The notes beneath the pieces are model-generated. The model was not told the DNA's origin, did not search any database, and saw only the letters and a list, made by a program, of their open reading frames with translations. The position numbers were made by a program, and so were the translations under genes. Below are positions 37,719-46,633 of a stretch of 64,000 bases of DNA, in pieces. Origin of the DNA: Pseudomonadota bacterium (GTDB lineage: Bacteria > Pseudomonadota > Alphaproteobacteria > UBA828); NCBI GenBank assembly GCA_027624955.1, contig JAQBTG010000008.1, positions 1 to 64,000 on the forward strand, read 5' to 3'. The number at the start of each line of letters is the position of its first letter. Position 1 is the first letter of the stretch.

Positions 37719-38553
37719 GGCGGTGGCCGACATGGTCGCCGTTGCCCTGGATTATCCTTTCGCCCGTCCCACCCATTCATATCTATTCGTAGATGGTGAC
37801 ACCATTCCGCTGTTTGAATCCGGCGAAGACGGTGTTGACGTTTCGCTTTTACAAAGAGGCGCCGCGCCGATGCACGAGCGAACCGCCGTGCTGGCTTATG
37901 GCGCCAACGCGGCGCCGTCGAGGCTGCGGCATAAATTTGCCGCCCAGGCACCGGGGACGGTGTTCCCGGTGTTCAAAGCGCGGCTTCATGATTTCGATAT
38001 CGTTTATGCCTGTCATTTTTCCAGTTACGGGGCGATTCCGGCGACGCCCGCGCCATGTCACGGAACGGTCGTCGAAATCGCGGTCACCTATCTCGACCAC
38101 CGCCAACTATCGCGCATGCACGAAACAGAACTTTCCGGCCAAAGCTACGTCTTCGGCCGGCTTGGCGGCCTTACCCTGGAAGTCGAGGAAATCGGCACAT
38201 TAGGCTCGGTGCAAAGCTACTGGGCGCGCCATGGCTATTTCGCGCCGACCGGAAGCCCGCTTGCGCTCGCGGCCATCACAGCCGAGGGGCGGCGGTTCGC
38301 TCAGGCGGCACAAGAAACGGCACAAATTCTTGCCGGTGATCGCCTGGCGCCAGGACGGGGATTGCATGACGTTGTGGCAGAAAACGCCAGCGACCCCGCT
38401 TTGCGCCGGGAGCGCAGCTTGGCACTACGGGCCCACGCTATGCCCTTCGATCACCCGCATCGCGAAGTGCTCACTGGAGGTTCGACGTTCTCACCCGATG
38501 GCGCGTGCAACGACGATGCTGGCAAACAGCACGGCGCCAACCCAAAAATTTAG
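37711..38553 (+). CDS. Unknown protein with a gamma-glutamylcyclotransferase-like motif
   Basis: A 280-residue predicted soluble protein. LAYGANAAPSRLRHKF near residue 70 resembles the YGSNxxPxRL loop of GGCT-fold proteins, and the later LDHRQLSRMHETELSGQSY block could supply the catalytic Glu. Family assignment is tentative and substrate unknown. It starts within the previous gene (ATG 37711). Its last 63 bases overlap the convergent ubiA 3' end. The nearby glutathione-synthesis gene gshA makes a glutathione-related role worth testing. Confidence 0.65.
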   Translation: MTKAVADMVAVALDYPFARPTHSYLFVDGDTIPLFESGEDGVDVSLLQRGAAPMHERTAVLAYGANAAPSRLRHKFAAQAPGTVFPVFKARLHDFDIVYACHFSSYGAIPATPAPCHGTVVEIAVTYLDHRQLSRMHETELSGQSYVFGRLGGLTLEVEEIGTLGSVQSYWARHGYFAPTGSPLALAAITAEGRRFAQAAQETAQILAGDRLAPGRGLHDVVAENASDPALRRERSLALRAHAMPFDHPHREVLTGGSTFSPDGACNDDAGKQHGANPKI

Positions 38554-39414
38554 CTTAAATTTTGCCAGGCAATTTCCCGGGTCGTTAATTTTCAGCGCAA
38601 CCGCCTGCCAGACGAACAGCAGCGCCACGGCACCGAGGCCGGCATAAAACGGCCAAGCGATGTTCGCCAACGCGCCCGCCGCGGCGAAGCCTGCCACGGC
38701 CAATAGATAGAAAGCCCATAGCCAGGGTCTTGTCCTATCGCCAAGCGCCAGCGCAGAAGATTTTACGCCGATCAGGGCGTCATCCTCCTTGTCCTGGTGG
38801 GCGTAGATGGTGTCGTAGCCGAGCGTCCAAGCAATGCCACCGGCATAAAGCAGTCCGGCCGGCCAGGCGAGCCCGCCCTCCACCGCTGCCCATCCCAACA
38901 AGGCACCCCAGTTGAAGGTGAGGCCAAGGAAGGCTTGCGGCCAATAGGTTATGCGTTTCATGAACGGATAGGTAAAAACGAGCACGAGGGAAACAGCGCC
39001 GAGAATGGTGGCGAATGTGTTGAGCTGCAGCAGGATGACCAGGCCGAGCGCCAGCAACAGGACAAGAAATGCTGCGGCCATTTTGACGCTGATCACGCCG
39101 GAGGCAATAGGCCGGTTTCGCGTGCGCTCGACGCGGGCATCGAAATCGCGATCGACAATATCGTTATAGACGCAGCCGGCGCTGCGCATCACCAGGGCCC
39201 CGGCGGCGAATAGCGCCAGCAGCCGCACATCCGGCAACGCTGGCGCCGCGAGTGCGATGCTCCATAAGCCCGGCCATAACAAAAGCCAGGTGCCGATCGG
39301 TTTGTCGAGGCGCGCGAGCAGCGCAAACGGCCGCAAGCGGCGCGGCAGAATTGCGAGAATAAGGCTCGCGCCGGGCGGCGGCACCGATTGTTGCGGGGAG
39401 GGGCGTGCGATCAT
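38491..39414 (-). CDS. ubiA: 4-hydroxybenzoate polyprenyltransferase
   Basis: Attaches the polyprenyl tail to 4-hydroxybenzoate in ubiquinone synthesis, in the inner membrane. The 307-residue protein has about eight or nine transmembrane segments. Prenyl-diphosphate binding Asp motifs are NDIVDRDFD with the following RTRNRPI, and YDTIYAHQDKEDD. ATG 39414 (MIARPSPQ) is preferred. It is divergent from rsmE and convergent with the GGCT-like gene, overlapping it by 63 bases. Confidence 0.95.
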   Translation of the reverse strand: MIARPSPQQSVPPPGASLILAILPRRLRPFALLARLDKPIGTWLLLWPGLWSIALAAPALPDVRLLALFAAGALVMRSAGCVYNDIVDRDFDARVERTRNRPIASGVISVKMAAAFLVLLLALGLVILLQLNTFATILGAVSLVLVFTYPFMKRITYWPQAFLGLTFNWGALLGWAAVEGGLAWPAGLLYAGGIAWTLGYDTIYAHQDKEDDALIGVKSSALALGDRTRPWLWAFYLLAVAGFAAAGALANIAWPFYAGLGAVALLFVWQAVALKINDPGNCLAKFKLNFWVGAVLFASIVVARAIG

Positions 39415-39468
39415 GAGGAATGGTGATATCTTGAGCGCGCGCACGAGACAAGACAGGGCCGCGGCACA

Positions 39469-40242
39469 GTGGATAGCAATAAGCAACCAGGGAAAGGGCG
39501 CCGCGTGCGTTTATATGTCGACGCGCCCTTTGCCGCTGGCGCCAAATTGCCGGTGGAGCGTGCCCAAGCTCACTATCTCGGCAATGTGATGCGTTTCAAG
39601 TTGGGCGATACACTCGCCATTTTCAACGGGCGAGACGGTGAGTGGCGCGCCGCCATTGCCGAGATGCGCCGCGATACGTGTACGCTGGTGGCGGAAACAC
39701 AGACGCGGCCGCAACAAGCGGCGACAGGCCCCGTGCTGTTGTTTGCCCCCCTTAAGCCGGCGCGCTCGGCGATGCTGATTGAAAAGGCCTGCGAATTGGG
39801 CGTTTCGGAATTCTGGCCCATACTCTCGCACCACACCCAAAGCGGGCGTATCAAGTTGGACCGCTACCGTGCTCACGCCGTCGAGGCTGCCGAACAATGC
39901 GGCCGGATGGAGGTGCCGCCGGTGCGGCCGCTCGCGTCGCTCGAAAAGCTGTTGGGCGCTTGGCCATCTGCGCGGCGGCTGTTGTTTTGTGACGAGGCAG
40001 GTGGGCCACCGGGGCTTGAAGTCTTGAGCGCCGCGCCACCCGTATTGTGGGCCATCTTGGTGGGCCCCGAAGGCGGTTTCTCGCCGCAGGAAAGAACCCT
40101 CCTCAGGTCCTACCCGTTTTGCGTTCCGGTATCGCTCGGCCCGCGCATTTTACGCGCTGAGACCGCAGCCCTCGCGGCGCTCAGTCTTTGGCAAGCGACC
40201 GTTGGGGACTTGCGCGCCGGGAGTTCAGACCCCATTTCATAA
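39469..40242 (+). CDS. rsmE: 16S rRNA (uracil(1498)-N3)-methyltransferase
   Basis: A 257-residue SPOUT-class methyltransferase. It has the N-terminal RNA-binding region RVRLYVDAPF and AQAHYLGNVMR, then KACELGVSEFWPI, and the knotted SAM site LVGPEGGFSPQE with LGPRILRAETAAL. GTG 39469 is the listed start. It precedes gshA by about 80 bases. Confidence 0.94.
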   Translation: MDSNKQPGKGRRVRLYVDAPFAAGAKLPVERAQAHYLGNVMRFKLGDTLAIFNGRDGEWRAAIAEMRRDTCTLVAETQTRPQQAATGPVLLFAPLKPARSAMLIEKACELGVSEFWPILSHHTQSGRIKLDRYRAHAVEAAEQCGRMEVPPVRPLASLEKLLGAWPSARRLLFCDEAGGPPGLEVLSAAPPVLWAILVGPEGGFSPQERTLLRSYPFCVPVSLGPRILRAETAALAALSLWQATVGDLRAGSSDPIS

Positions 40243-40321
40243 CCTTGCGGCCTTAGCCTATTCGTCGTATCAGGAGGCGCGCAGGAAAACGCCGCAGCAA
40301 TCTTTACTGGTTTCAAACGCC

Positions 40322-41689
40322 ATGAACGATATCGCCCGTCCGCCCCACCAGGAGGCCATCGAGAAACGCGACCTCGTGGCTTATATTGAATCCGGCTGCA
40401 AACCTCGGGCCCAATGGGCGATTGGCACGGAGCACGAAAAATTCGGCTATAATTTAAAAGACCTTGGGCCGTTGCCCTATGACGGCCCGGCTGGCATTCG
40501 CGCGATGCTGGAAGGACTGCAGCGGTACAACTGGAAGCCCTATATGGAGGGCGAGAACGTCATCGCGTTGACCGCGGAAGATGGCTCTTCTGTATCATTG
40601 GAGCCTGGCGGGCAGTTCGAATTGTCGGGTGCGCCGCTGCCAAATTTGCATCGCGTCTGCGATGAAGTGCATACCCATCTTGATCAAGTAGCAAGCATCG
40701 CCAAGGATTTGGGTGTTGGGTTTTTCGGGCTCGGCTTCCAGCCAAAATGGCGGCGCGAGGATATTCCGTGGATGCCCAAGGGCCGCTACGCGATCATGCG
40801 CCGCTACATGCCGACCAAGGGCGATCTCGGGCTCGATATGATGACGCGCACTTGCACCGTGCAGGTCAATCTCGATTTCGATAGCGAGTCAGATATGGTG
40901 CGCAAGTTGCGGGTCTCGCTGGCATTGCAGCCAGCCGCCGTAGCGTTGTTCGCCAATTCGCCTTTCGTCGAGGGCAAGCCGAGCGGTTATTTGAGCTATC
41001 GCAGCCATGTTTGGACGCGCACCGATCCGGAGCGCTGCGGCCTGCTACCGTTCGCCTTCGAGGATGGGATGGGCTTCGAGCGCTATGTTGATTATGTGCT
41101 CGATGTGCCGATGTATTTTGTACTCCGCGACGGTAAATATATGGATGTATCGGGCCGCTCCTTCCGCGATTTTTTGGCCGGCAAGTTGCCCGGTTTGGAA
41201 GGCGAGCGCCCGACGATCAAGGATTGGGAAGATCATATGACGACGATTTTCCCCGAGGTGCGCATCAAAAAATACATGGAAGTGCGCGGCGCTGATGGCG
41301 GGCCGTGGGGCCGGCTTTGTGCCCTGCCGGCGCTTTGGGTGGGGCTTCTCTACGACAGCACGGCCCTGTCAGAGGCGGAGGCGCTATGCCAGGGATGGTC
41401 GCATGACGAAATTTTACGCGCGCATGTGGATGTCGCGCAGAACGGCTTTAAGACGGAGCTGGGCGGGCGCACGATCGGTGATATAGCGCGCGATGCGGTG
41501 CGCATCGCCCGCGACGGGTTGCGGCGCCGCGCGGTAGCGGGGAATCACGATTCTGATGAGCAAGGCTATCTAACGCCCCTCCAACAAATTGTTGAAACGG
41601 GTCGCACACCGGCGGAAGACCTGCTCGACGCCTATGAAACGCGTTGGAACAGGAGTGTCGATCCGCTATTTGAGGAATATGCCTACTGA
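40322..41689 (+). CDS. gshA: Glutamate--cysteine ligase (plant-type)
   Basis: First step of glutathione synthesis, joining glutamate and cysteine with ATP. The 455-residue protein has GTEHEKFGY near the N-terminus, LEPGGQFELSG, MPTKGDLGLDMMTRTCTVQVNLD and the C-terminal block around YDSTALSEAEAL, matching the alphaproteobacterial/plant GCL group rather than E. coli GshA. ATG 40322 begins MNDIARPPHQEAIEKRDL; an upstream in-frame start lies in rsmE. Glutathione from this enzyme would feed the hydroquinone reductase downstream. Confidence 0.94.
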   Translation: MNDIARPPHQEAIEKRDLVAYIESGCKPRAQWAIGTEHEKFGYNLKDLGPLPYDGPAGIRAMLEGLQRYNWKPYMEGENVIALTAEDGSSVSLEPGGQFELSGAPLPNLHRVCDEVHTHLDQVASIAKDLGVGFFGLGFQPKWRREDIPWMPKGRYAIMRRYMPTKGDLGLDMMTRTCTVQVNLDFDSESDMVRKLRVSLALQPAAVALFANSPFVEGKPSGYLSYRSHVWTRTDPERCGLLPFAFEDGMGFERYVDYVLDVPMYFVLRDGKYMDVSGRSFRDFLAGKLPGLEGERPTIKDWEDHMTTIFPEVRIKKYMEVRGADGGPWGRLCALPALWVGLLYDSTALSEAEALCQGWSHDEILRAHVDVAQNGFKTELGGRTIGDIARDAVRIARDGLRRRAVAGNHDSDEQGYLTPLQQIVETGRTPAEDLLDAYETRWNRSVDPLFEEYAY

Positions 41690-41722
41690 TAGAACGCCTG
41701 TGATTGCGGATTGGAAACGAAC

Positions 41723-42898
41723 ATGAGTTATCCCGTCAATCCACTTTTTTCCGCCGTTGCGCCGCCGCCCATTTCCGAAGCGTGGAGTTGGATTGCAGGC
41801 CGAACGTTCCCGGACGACAGGCCGCTCATTGACCTTGCCCAAGCGGAGCCGAGCTATCCGCCGGCGCCCGAGCTTTTGGAGCATCTGGCAGAAATCATCC
41901 ACCGGCCCGAATTGTCGCGCTACACGCCCATTCAGGGCACGCCAGAATTACGCGCCGCGTTCGCTGCCGATCTCGGTAAATTTTACGGCGCCAACGTCAC
42001 GGCGGCCGAGGTCAGCATCACGGCCGGCTGCAACCAGGCTTTTTGCCTCACCCTGATGGCTCTGGCCGGAGCGGGCGATGAAGTAATTTTGCCCGCGCCT
42101 TTTTATTTCAATCACCACATGTGGCTGAACATGCTGGGCGTGCACGCCGTCCCGCTAACCTTTCAGGCCACCGAGGGCGGCATTCCTGATGTCGAAGAGG
42201 CGGCGCGTAAAATTACTGCGTGGACACGCGCCATCATCCTCGTCAGCCCCAACAATCCGACCGGTGCGATCTATCCGCCCGAAGTGATTCGAAAATTTTA
42301 CGATTTGGCGCAAGATCGCGGCATCGCGCTGGTGCTGGACGAAACCTATAAGGATTTTCTCCCTACCGAAGATGCCCCGCATACGCTGCTACGAGAGCCC
42401 GGCTGGCAGTCAACATTGATCCAACTGTTCAGCTTCTCGAAGGTCTATGCCATCACCGGACACCGGGTCGGCGGGTTGGTGGCAGGGCCGGAGATCTCGG
42501 CGGAGATCGCCAAGGCAATGGACTGCGCCGCGATTTGCGCGCCGGCGATTGGCCAGGCTGCGGCGCTTTTCGGCTTGCAAAATCTGGAAGGCTGGAAGCG
42601 CGAGAAACGCCGCCTCAGCCTGGCGCGTCTCGAGGCCCTGCACCGTGCCTTTGCGCGCAATGATCTGGAGTATCAAGTTGTCAGCGCCGGCGCGTTTTTC
42701 GCCTATATGCGCCATCCCCATGAGGGCAAAGGCGCTAGTGAAGTGGCGCGCAGGCTAGCGGACAAATATAATATGCTGTGTCTCCCCGGCAATTTTTTCG
42801 GACCCGAGCAGGAATCCTATCTGCGATTTTCCTTCGCCAACGTCGAGGCCGATAGGATGGACGAAATCGCCGGCCGGCTGTTCGACAGTCAGGGATAA
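41723..42898 (+). CDS. Class I/II PLP-dependent aminotransferase
   Basis: A 391-residue fold-type I aminotransferase. Visible are SRYTPIQGTPELRAA, the cofactor loop TAGCNQAF, VSPNNPTGAIYPPEV, LDETYKDF, and the Schiff-base Lys in FSFSKVYAITGHRVGG. Substrate cannot be assigned. A GGAAAC stretch precedes ATG 41723. It follows gshA by 33 bases on the same strand. Its last ten bases overlap the convergent lysR. Confidence 0.9.
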   Translation: MSYPVNPLFSAVAPPPISEAWSWIAGRTFPDDRPLIDLAQAEPSYPPAPELLEHLAEIIHRPELSRYTPIQGTPELRAAFAADLGKFYGANVTAAEVSITAGCNQAFCLTLMALAGAGDEVILPAPFYFNHHMWLNMLGVHAVPLTFQATEGGIPDVEEAARKITAWTRAIILVSPNNPTGAIYPPEVIRKFYDLAQDRGIALVLDETYKDFLPTEDAPHTLLREPGWQSTLIQLFSFSKVYAITGHRVGGLVAGPEISAEIAKAMDCAAICAPAIGQAAALFGLQNLEGWKREKRRLSLARLEALHRAFARNDLEYQVVSAGAFFAYMRHPHEGKGASEVARRLADKYNMLCLPGNFFGPEQESYLRFSFANVEADRMDEIAGRLFDSQG

Positions 42899-43821
42899 TG
42901 TTGGGCCGAATCCGTCCAGGCGCGATCCCAATAGGGGAATTCGCCGAAGCGGCCCGCAAGAAATTCGACAAAGGCACTCACTTTGCTTGAGAGATGGCGG
43001 CTGTGCGGATACATCGCATGAATACCAGGGGGCGGCGGCTCAAACTCTGCGAGGATGCGCCGCAGCCTTCCGCTGGCCAATTCGTCGCCGCAGATGAAGC
43101 TGGGCGCCAGCGCAATGCCGATCCCCGCCAACGCGGCTTCCAGAATCACGTCCCCGTTATTGGTTTGTAATGTGCCCGAGACCGGCACGCCGAGCGGCTG
43201 CCCATCATGCTGAAAGCGCCATTCGTTGGGGCTCGGTGAATAGGTGTAGGTCAGGCAATTGTGGCTCGCCAAGGCTGCCGGGTGATACGGCGTGCCATGA
43301 CGCCTTAGATAGTCTGGGGCCGCAACGGCGAGCAGCCGATTGGGGGCAAGTCGGCGCGCGATAAGCGATGAATCGCTCAGCGCTCCGATGCGCAGCGCCA
43401 AATCGTAACCCTCCTCAATGAGATCCACTCGGCGGTCCATGAAATCGATGTCCATCCGGACTTCCGGATACATCGCCATGAATGCCGGTAATGCCGGCCC
43501 GAGATGGCGCAATCCAAAGCTCACTGGGACATTGATCCTGAGCGTGCCGCGTGGCGAATCCTGCAATCGACTGACGGCCAGCTCCGCAGCCTCGGCCGCT
43601 TCGACAATATGGCTGCAGCGTTGGTGAAATGCGCGCCCCATCTCGGTCAGGCTAAGCCGCCGCGTGGTGCGGTTGAGGAGCCGAGCGCCGAGACGGTTCT
43701 CCAAACGCGAAACGCTCTTGCTGACCGATGATTTCGACATACCAAGGCGCTCGGCGGCGCGCGTAAAACTTTGGGCGTCCGCCACGGCAGCGAATATGGC
43801 GAGGCCAGAGAGAGGATCCAT
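42889..43821 (-). CDS. LysR family transcriptional regulator
   Basis: A 310-residue LTTR. The N-terminal winged helix covers SFTRAAERLGMSKSSVSKSVSRLENRLGARLLNRTTRRLSLTE; the rest is a substrate-binding sensor domain. It is divergent from wrbA with 124 bp between start codons, the typical arrangement for a regulator controlling its neighbour. It belongs to the AaeR/DsdC-like short-chain LTTR group with F-A-A-V opening. By analogy with E. coli YhaJ, which senses quinone-like compounds, it may sense quinones; that is inference. Confidence 0.92.
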   Translation of the reverse strand: MDPLSGLAIFAAVADAQSFTRAAERLGMSKSSVSKSVSRLENRLGARLLNRTTRRLSLTEMGRAFHQRCSHIVEAAEAAELAVSRLQDSPRGTLRINVPVSFGLRHLGPALPAFMAMYPEVRMDIDFMDRRVDLIEEGYDLALRIGALSDSSLIARRLAPNRLLAVAAPDYLRRHGTPYHPAALASHNCLTYTYSPSPNEWRFQHDGQPLGVPVSGTLQTNNGDVILEAALAGIGIALAPSFICGDELASGRLRRILAEFEPPPPGIHAMYPHSRHLSSKVSAFVEFLAGRFGEFPYWDRAWTDSAQHYP

Positions 43822-43945
43822 GAGAGCTATTATAGCCATTTTGGAAACAATGATGTGAAATTAATGGGTATTTTATTGCCACAGGAGACAACCTACCTTC
43901 CATCTCACAACGATTATTAATAGTTTCAAATTCGGGAGAGGCTCG
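43822..43945. promoter_or_regulatory. Divergent promoter region between lysR and wrbA
   Basis: This 124-base, A/T-rich gap separates the two start codons and must carry both promoters and the LysR operator. A GGGAGAGG ribosome site precedes wrbA. I could not pick a convincing T-N11-A operator over the A/T background. Confidence 0.55.
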
Positions 43946-44548
43946 ATGAGTAATATTCTGGTGCTTTATTACAGCGGCTACGGCCATGTGGAGAATATGG
44001 CGCGCGCCATCGCCGAGGGCGCGGCGTCAGTTGATTCGGTGTCGGTGAGCGTTAAACGAGTTGCGGAATTGGTGCCCGATGAACAGGCGCGCGCGGGCGG
44101 CATGAAGCTCGATCAAGAGGCGCCAATTGCGGAGCCCGGCGAGCTTGGCGATTACGATGGCATCATATTTGGCACGCCGACGCGCTTCGGTAATATGGCC
44201 GCGCAAATGCGCAATTTCCTTGATCAGACGGGTGCCTTGTGGGCGAAAGGCGCATTGATCGGCAAGGTCGGCAGCGTCTTTACCTCGACCGCCACCCAAC
44301 ATGGCGGGCAGGAAAGTACAATTCTTTCATTCCACACCACCCTGTTGCATCACGGCATGGTAATTGTCGGCTTGCCCTACTCGGCGGCGGGTCAGACTCG
44401 TATCGATGAGGTCACCGGTGGATCGCCGTACGGCGCTTCAACTATTGCCGGCGGTGACGGCGCCCGCCAGCCGAGCGAAAACGAACTTTCTCTGGCCCGC
44501 TTTCAAGGTCGTCACGTCGCCGAGATAGCGGCTAAACTGGCCTCTTGA
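43946..44548 (+). CDS. wrbA: NAD(P)H:quinone oxidoreductase, WrbA type
   Basis: A 200-residue flavodoxin-like enzyme that reduces quinones by two electrons to hydroquinones, avoiding semiquinone radicals. The FMN-binding loop is [19 protein letters not shown], followed by [19 protein letters not shown] and [10 protein letters not shown]. Length and motifs fit WrbA. It heads a rightward unit with pirin and glutathionyl-hydroquinone reductase genes, which would handle its products. Confidence 0.95.
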   Translation: MSNILVLYYSGYGHVENMARAIAEGAASVDSVSVSVKRVAELVPDEQARAGGMKLDQEAPIAEPGELGDYDGIIFGTPTRFGNMAAQMRNFLDQTGALWAKGALIGKVGSVFTSTATQHGGQESTILSFHTTLLHHGMVIVGLPYSAAGQTRIDEVTGGSPYGASTIAGGDGARQPSENELSLARFQGRHVAEIAAKLAS

Positions 44549-44613
44549 TAGAGTGCTTCCAAGAGAATGCGGCAGAGCGCGGGATTGCGCGTGGGAGTAA
44601 TTGGAGTCATGCG

Positions 44614-45366
44614 ATGAATTTGCGCGGCGTGAGCAATTTGGTACCGGCTATTGCCACCAGCGATGGCGCCGGCGTGAAACTGAACCGCACCATTGGCGGG
44701 CCCGTGTTGGACAGTCTCGATCCGTTTCTACTGCTTGATGAATTTGGCTCGGAAGACGGCGCCGATTACATCGGCGGCTTTCCCGATCACCCGCATCGCG
44801 GATTTGAGACCGTCACCTACATGCTCGACGGTCTCATGCGCCATGAAGACAGCACCGGCGCTGGCGGCACGCTCACCCCTGGCGGCGTACAATGGATGAC
44901 GGCCGGGCGCGGTATCGTGCATTCGGAAATGCCGCAACAGGAAGATGGCCTGATGCGCGGCTTTCAACTCTGGGTCAATCTACCGGCGTCGGAAAAAATG
45001 TGTGTGCCGCGCTATCAGAACCTAGAGCCGGATGAAATTCCCGAGATCGACAGCGACGGTGGTGCGCGCATCCGCGTCATTGCCGGCGATGTTGGCGGCG
45101 TCTCTGGCGCGATCGAGGGCGTCGCGGTGCAGCCTATCTATCTTGATATCCGCTTGCCGGCGGAGACGGAGCATCTTCAGCCCATCCCGGATGGTCATAC
45201 AGCACTTTGTTACGTCTTCGAAGGCGCGGTCGCGGTCGTCAATTCGACAGACGGCGCCGCCGAAGCCTCCGCGGTTGACGTGCCGCATCACACGCTCGCC
45301 GTCCTTGGCGGTGGAGAGGCGGTGCGGCTGCGGGCCGGGGGCCCGAAGGCGGACAGGCGCTGCTGA
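44614..45366 (+). CDS. Pirin family protein, C-terminus frameshifted
   Basis: A cupin-type pirin; some pirins are quercetin dioxygenases. The family core is intact: [34 protein letters not shown], with metal-binding His, and [19 protein letters not shown]. The frame stops at 45366 after KADRRC, 250 residues. Another frame then continues with family-like tail [19 protein letters not shown] and ends at 45476. Adding one G to the GGGGG run at 45337-45341 joins them, giving about 287 residues. So this is a homopolymer frameshift, real or a sequence error. ATG 44614 is used; a TTG at 44545 overlapping wrbA is unlikely. Confidence 0.9.
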   Translation: MNLRGVSNLVPAIATSDGAGVKLNRTIGGPVLDSLDPFLLLDEFGSEDGADYIGGFPDHPHRGFETVTYMLDGLMRHEDSTGAGGTLTPGGVQWMTAGRGIVHSEMPQQEDGLMRGFQLWVNLPASEKMCVPRYQNLEPDEIPEIDSDGGARIRVIAGDVGGVSGAIEGVAVQPIYLDIRLPAETEHLQPIPDGHTALCYVFEGAVAVVNSTDGAAEASAVDVPHHTLAVLGGGEAVRLRAGGPKADRRC

Positions 45367-45476
45367 TCGCTGGCAAACCCATAGGTGAGCCCGTTGTGCG
45401 ATACGGGCCCTTCGTGATGAACACGCGCGAAGAGATTGAGCAGGCGATCAACGATTACCGCGCCGGGCGTTTCTAA
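45337..45476 (+). other. Out-of-frame C-terminal tail of the pirin gene
   Basis: From about 45345 a reading frame shifted by one base encodes [19 protein letters not shown], then [20 protein letters not shown] and RAGRF, ending at TAA 45474-45476. This is the normal pirin C-terminus (the GPFVMNT block is a family hallmark). It lies in the frame reached if the 45337-45341 G run had six Gs. Confidence 0.85.
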
Positions 45477-45490
45477 GAGAGGTCTGAACG

Positions 45491-46489
45491 ATGGGTGTGA
45501 TGATTGAAGGCGAGTGGCATGTTGAGGAGCCGGTCAGCGGTTCCGCCGAGAAGGGAAAGTACCGCCGTTCCGTCTCCACTTTTCGCAACTGGATCACGCC
45601 TGACGGCGCACCTGGACCTGATGGCGGAGAGGGTGGATTTGCCGCGGAATCGGGGCGTTATCACCTTTATGCTGCGGTCAGCTGCCCGTGGGCGCACCGC
45701 ACGATGATCGTGCGTGTCTTAAAGGGTTTGGAAAATATCATTTCTCTGGATACCGTTCTGCCCAAGCGCAGCCCCGAAGGCTGGGTGTTTGCTGCCGCAC
45801 CGCATGGCCATTGCGATTCGCTTTTCGGCAGCGCTGCACTGCACGAAATATACAGTTCCGCCGATCCAGATTTTTCCGGGCGGGTGACTGTGCCGGTGCT
45901 TTGGGACAAGAAACTTCAAACAATCGTCAACAATGAATCAGCCGAAATTATCCGCATGCTGAACAGCGCCTTTGACGATGCTGGCGCGCGTGGCCCTGAT
46001 CTTTATCCGGCGGATTTGCGGTCGGAAATTGATGCGTTGAATGAGCGCATTTACCTAAGCGTAAATAACGGCGTTTATCGGACTGGATTCGCGCGCAGCC
46101 AGGAAGCCTATGAAGAGGCTTTTGACGATCTCTTTGAAGCGTTGGACATGTTGGAGGCGCGTCTGTCCTCTCGCCGTTACTTATGCGGTGCCTATCCGTG
46201 TGAGGCGGATTGGCGTCTCTTTCCGACGCTAATGCGTTTTGATGTGGCCTATTTCGGCGCCTTCAAATGCAACCTCCGGCGGCTTCAAGATTATCCTAAC
46301 TTATGGGGATATGCGCGCGAGCTTTATCAGATGCCGGGCATCGCCCAAACATGTGATCTTGAGGCTTACAAACAGGGCTATTATTCGGCCAGCGATTTGC
46401 GCAATCCGCTGGGCATCATACCCAAGGGTCCGATTGTCGATTTTGCGACACCCCACAGCCGCGGGCGAGCGAGTGAAGAGGTCGGATAA
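45491..46489 (+). CDS. yqjG: Glutathionyl-hydroquinone reductase (Xi-class GST, YqjG-like)
   Basis: Reduces glutathionyl-hydroquinones back to hydroquinones, releasing glutathione disulfide. The 332-residue protein has the Xi-class signature S-C-P-W (catalytic Cys65) in AAVSCPWAHRTMIVR, then TVPVLWDKKLQTIVNNESAEI and an all-helical C-terminal GST domain with GFARSQEAYEEAF. It starts 14 bases after the pirin tail ends, so it belongs with wrbA and pirin. Glutathione from the nearby gshA would be its substrate source. Confidence 0.93.
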   Translation: MGVMIEGEWHVEEPVSGSAEKGKYRRSVSTFRNWITPDGAPGPDGGEGGFAAESGRYHLYAAVSCPWAHRTMIVRVLKGLENIISLDTVLPKRSPEGWVFAAAPHGHCDSLFGSAALHEIYSSADPDFSGRVTVPVLWDKKLQTIVNNESAEIIRMLNSAFDDAGARGPDLYPADLRSEIDALNERIYLSVNNGVYRTGFARSQEAYEEAFDDLFEALDMLEARLSSRRYLCGAYPCEADWRLFPTLMRFDVAYFGAFKCNLRRLQDYPNLWGYARELYQMPGIAQTCDLEAYKQGYYSASDLRNPLGIIPKGPIVDFATPHSRGRASEEVG

Positions 46490-46500
46490 AGGGCCACGGC

Positions 46501-46614
46501 GTCGTGATTTTTAAAAAGTTGTCGTGAATTTAGGAAAGTTCAAGAATTTGTGTTGCTCTTATCGTCGGGTCGATCACAATTGGCACGGTATGCAGCCGAT
46601 TGAAAGACAATCGG
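46501..46614 (+). promoter_or_regulatory. Upstream region of the EF-hand gene with an inverted repeat
   Basis: CCGATTG (46596-46602) and CAATCGG (46608-46614) form a perfect 7-base inverted repeat with a 5-base spacer, nine bases before the GGAGG ribosome site (46623-46627). In RNA it is a stable hairpin close enough to affect translation; in DNA it could be an operator. Further upstream, GTCGTGA occurs twice, at 46501 and 46521, about two helical turns apart. Confidence 0.4.
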
Positions 46615-46633
46615 AATGAATCGGAGGTCAAAA

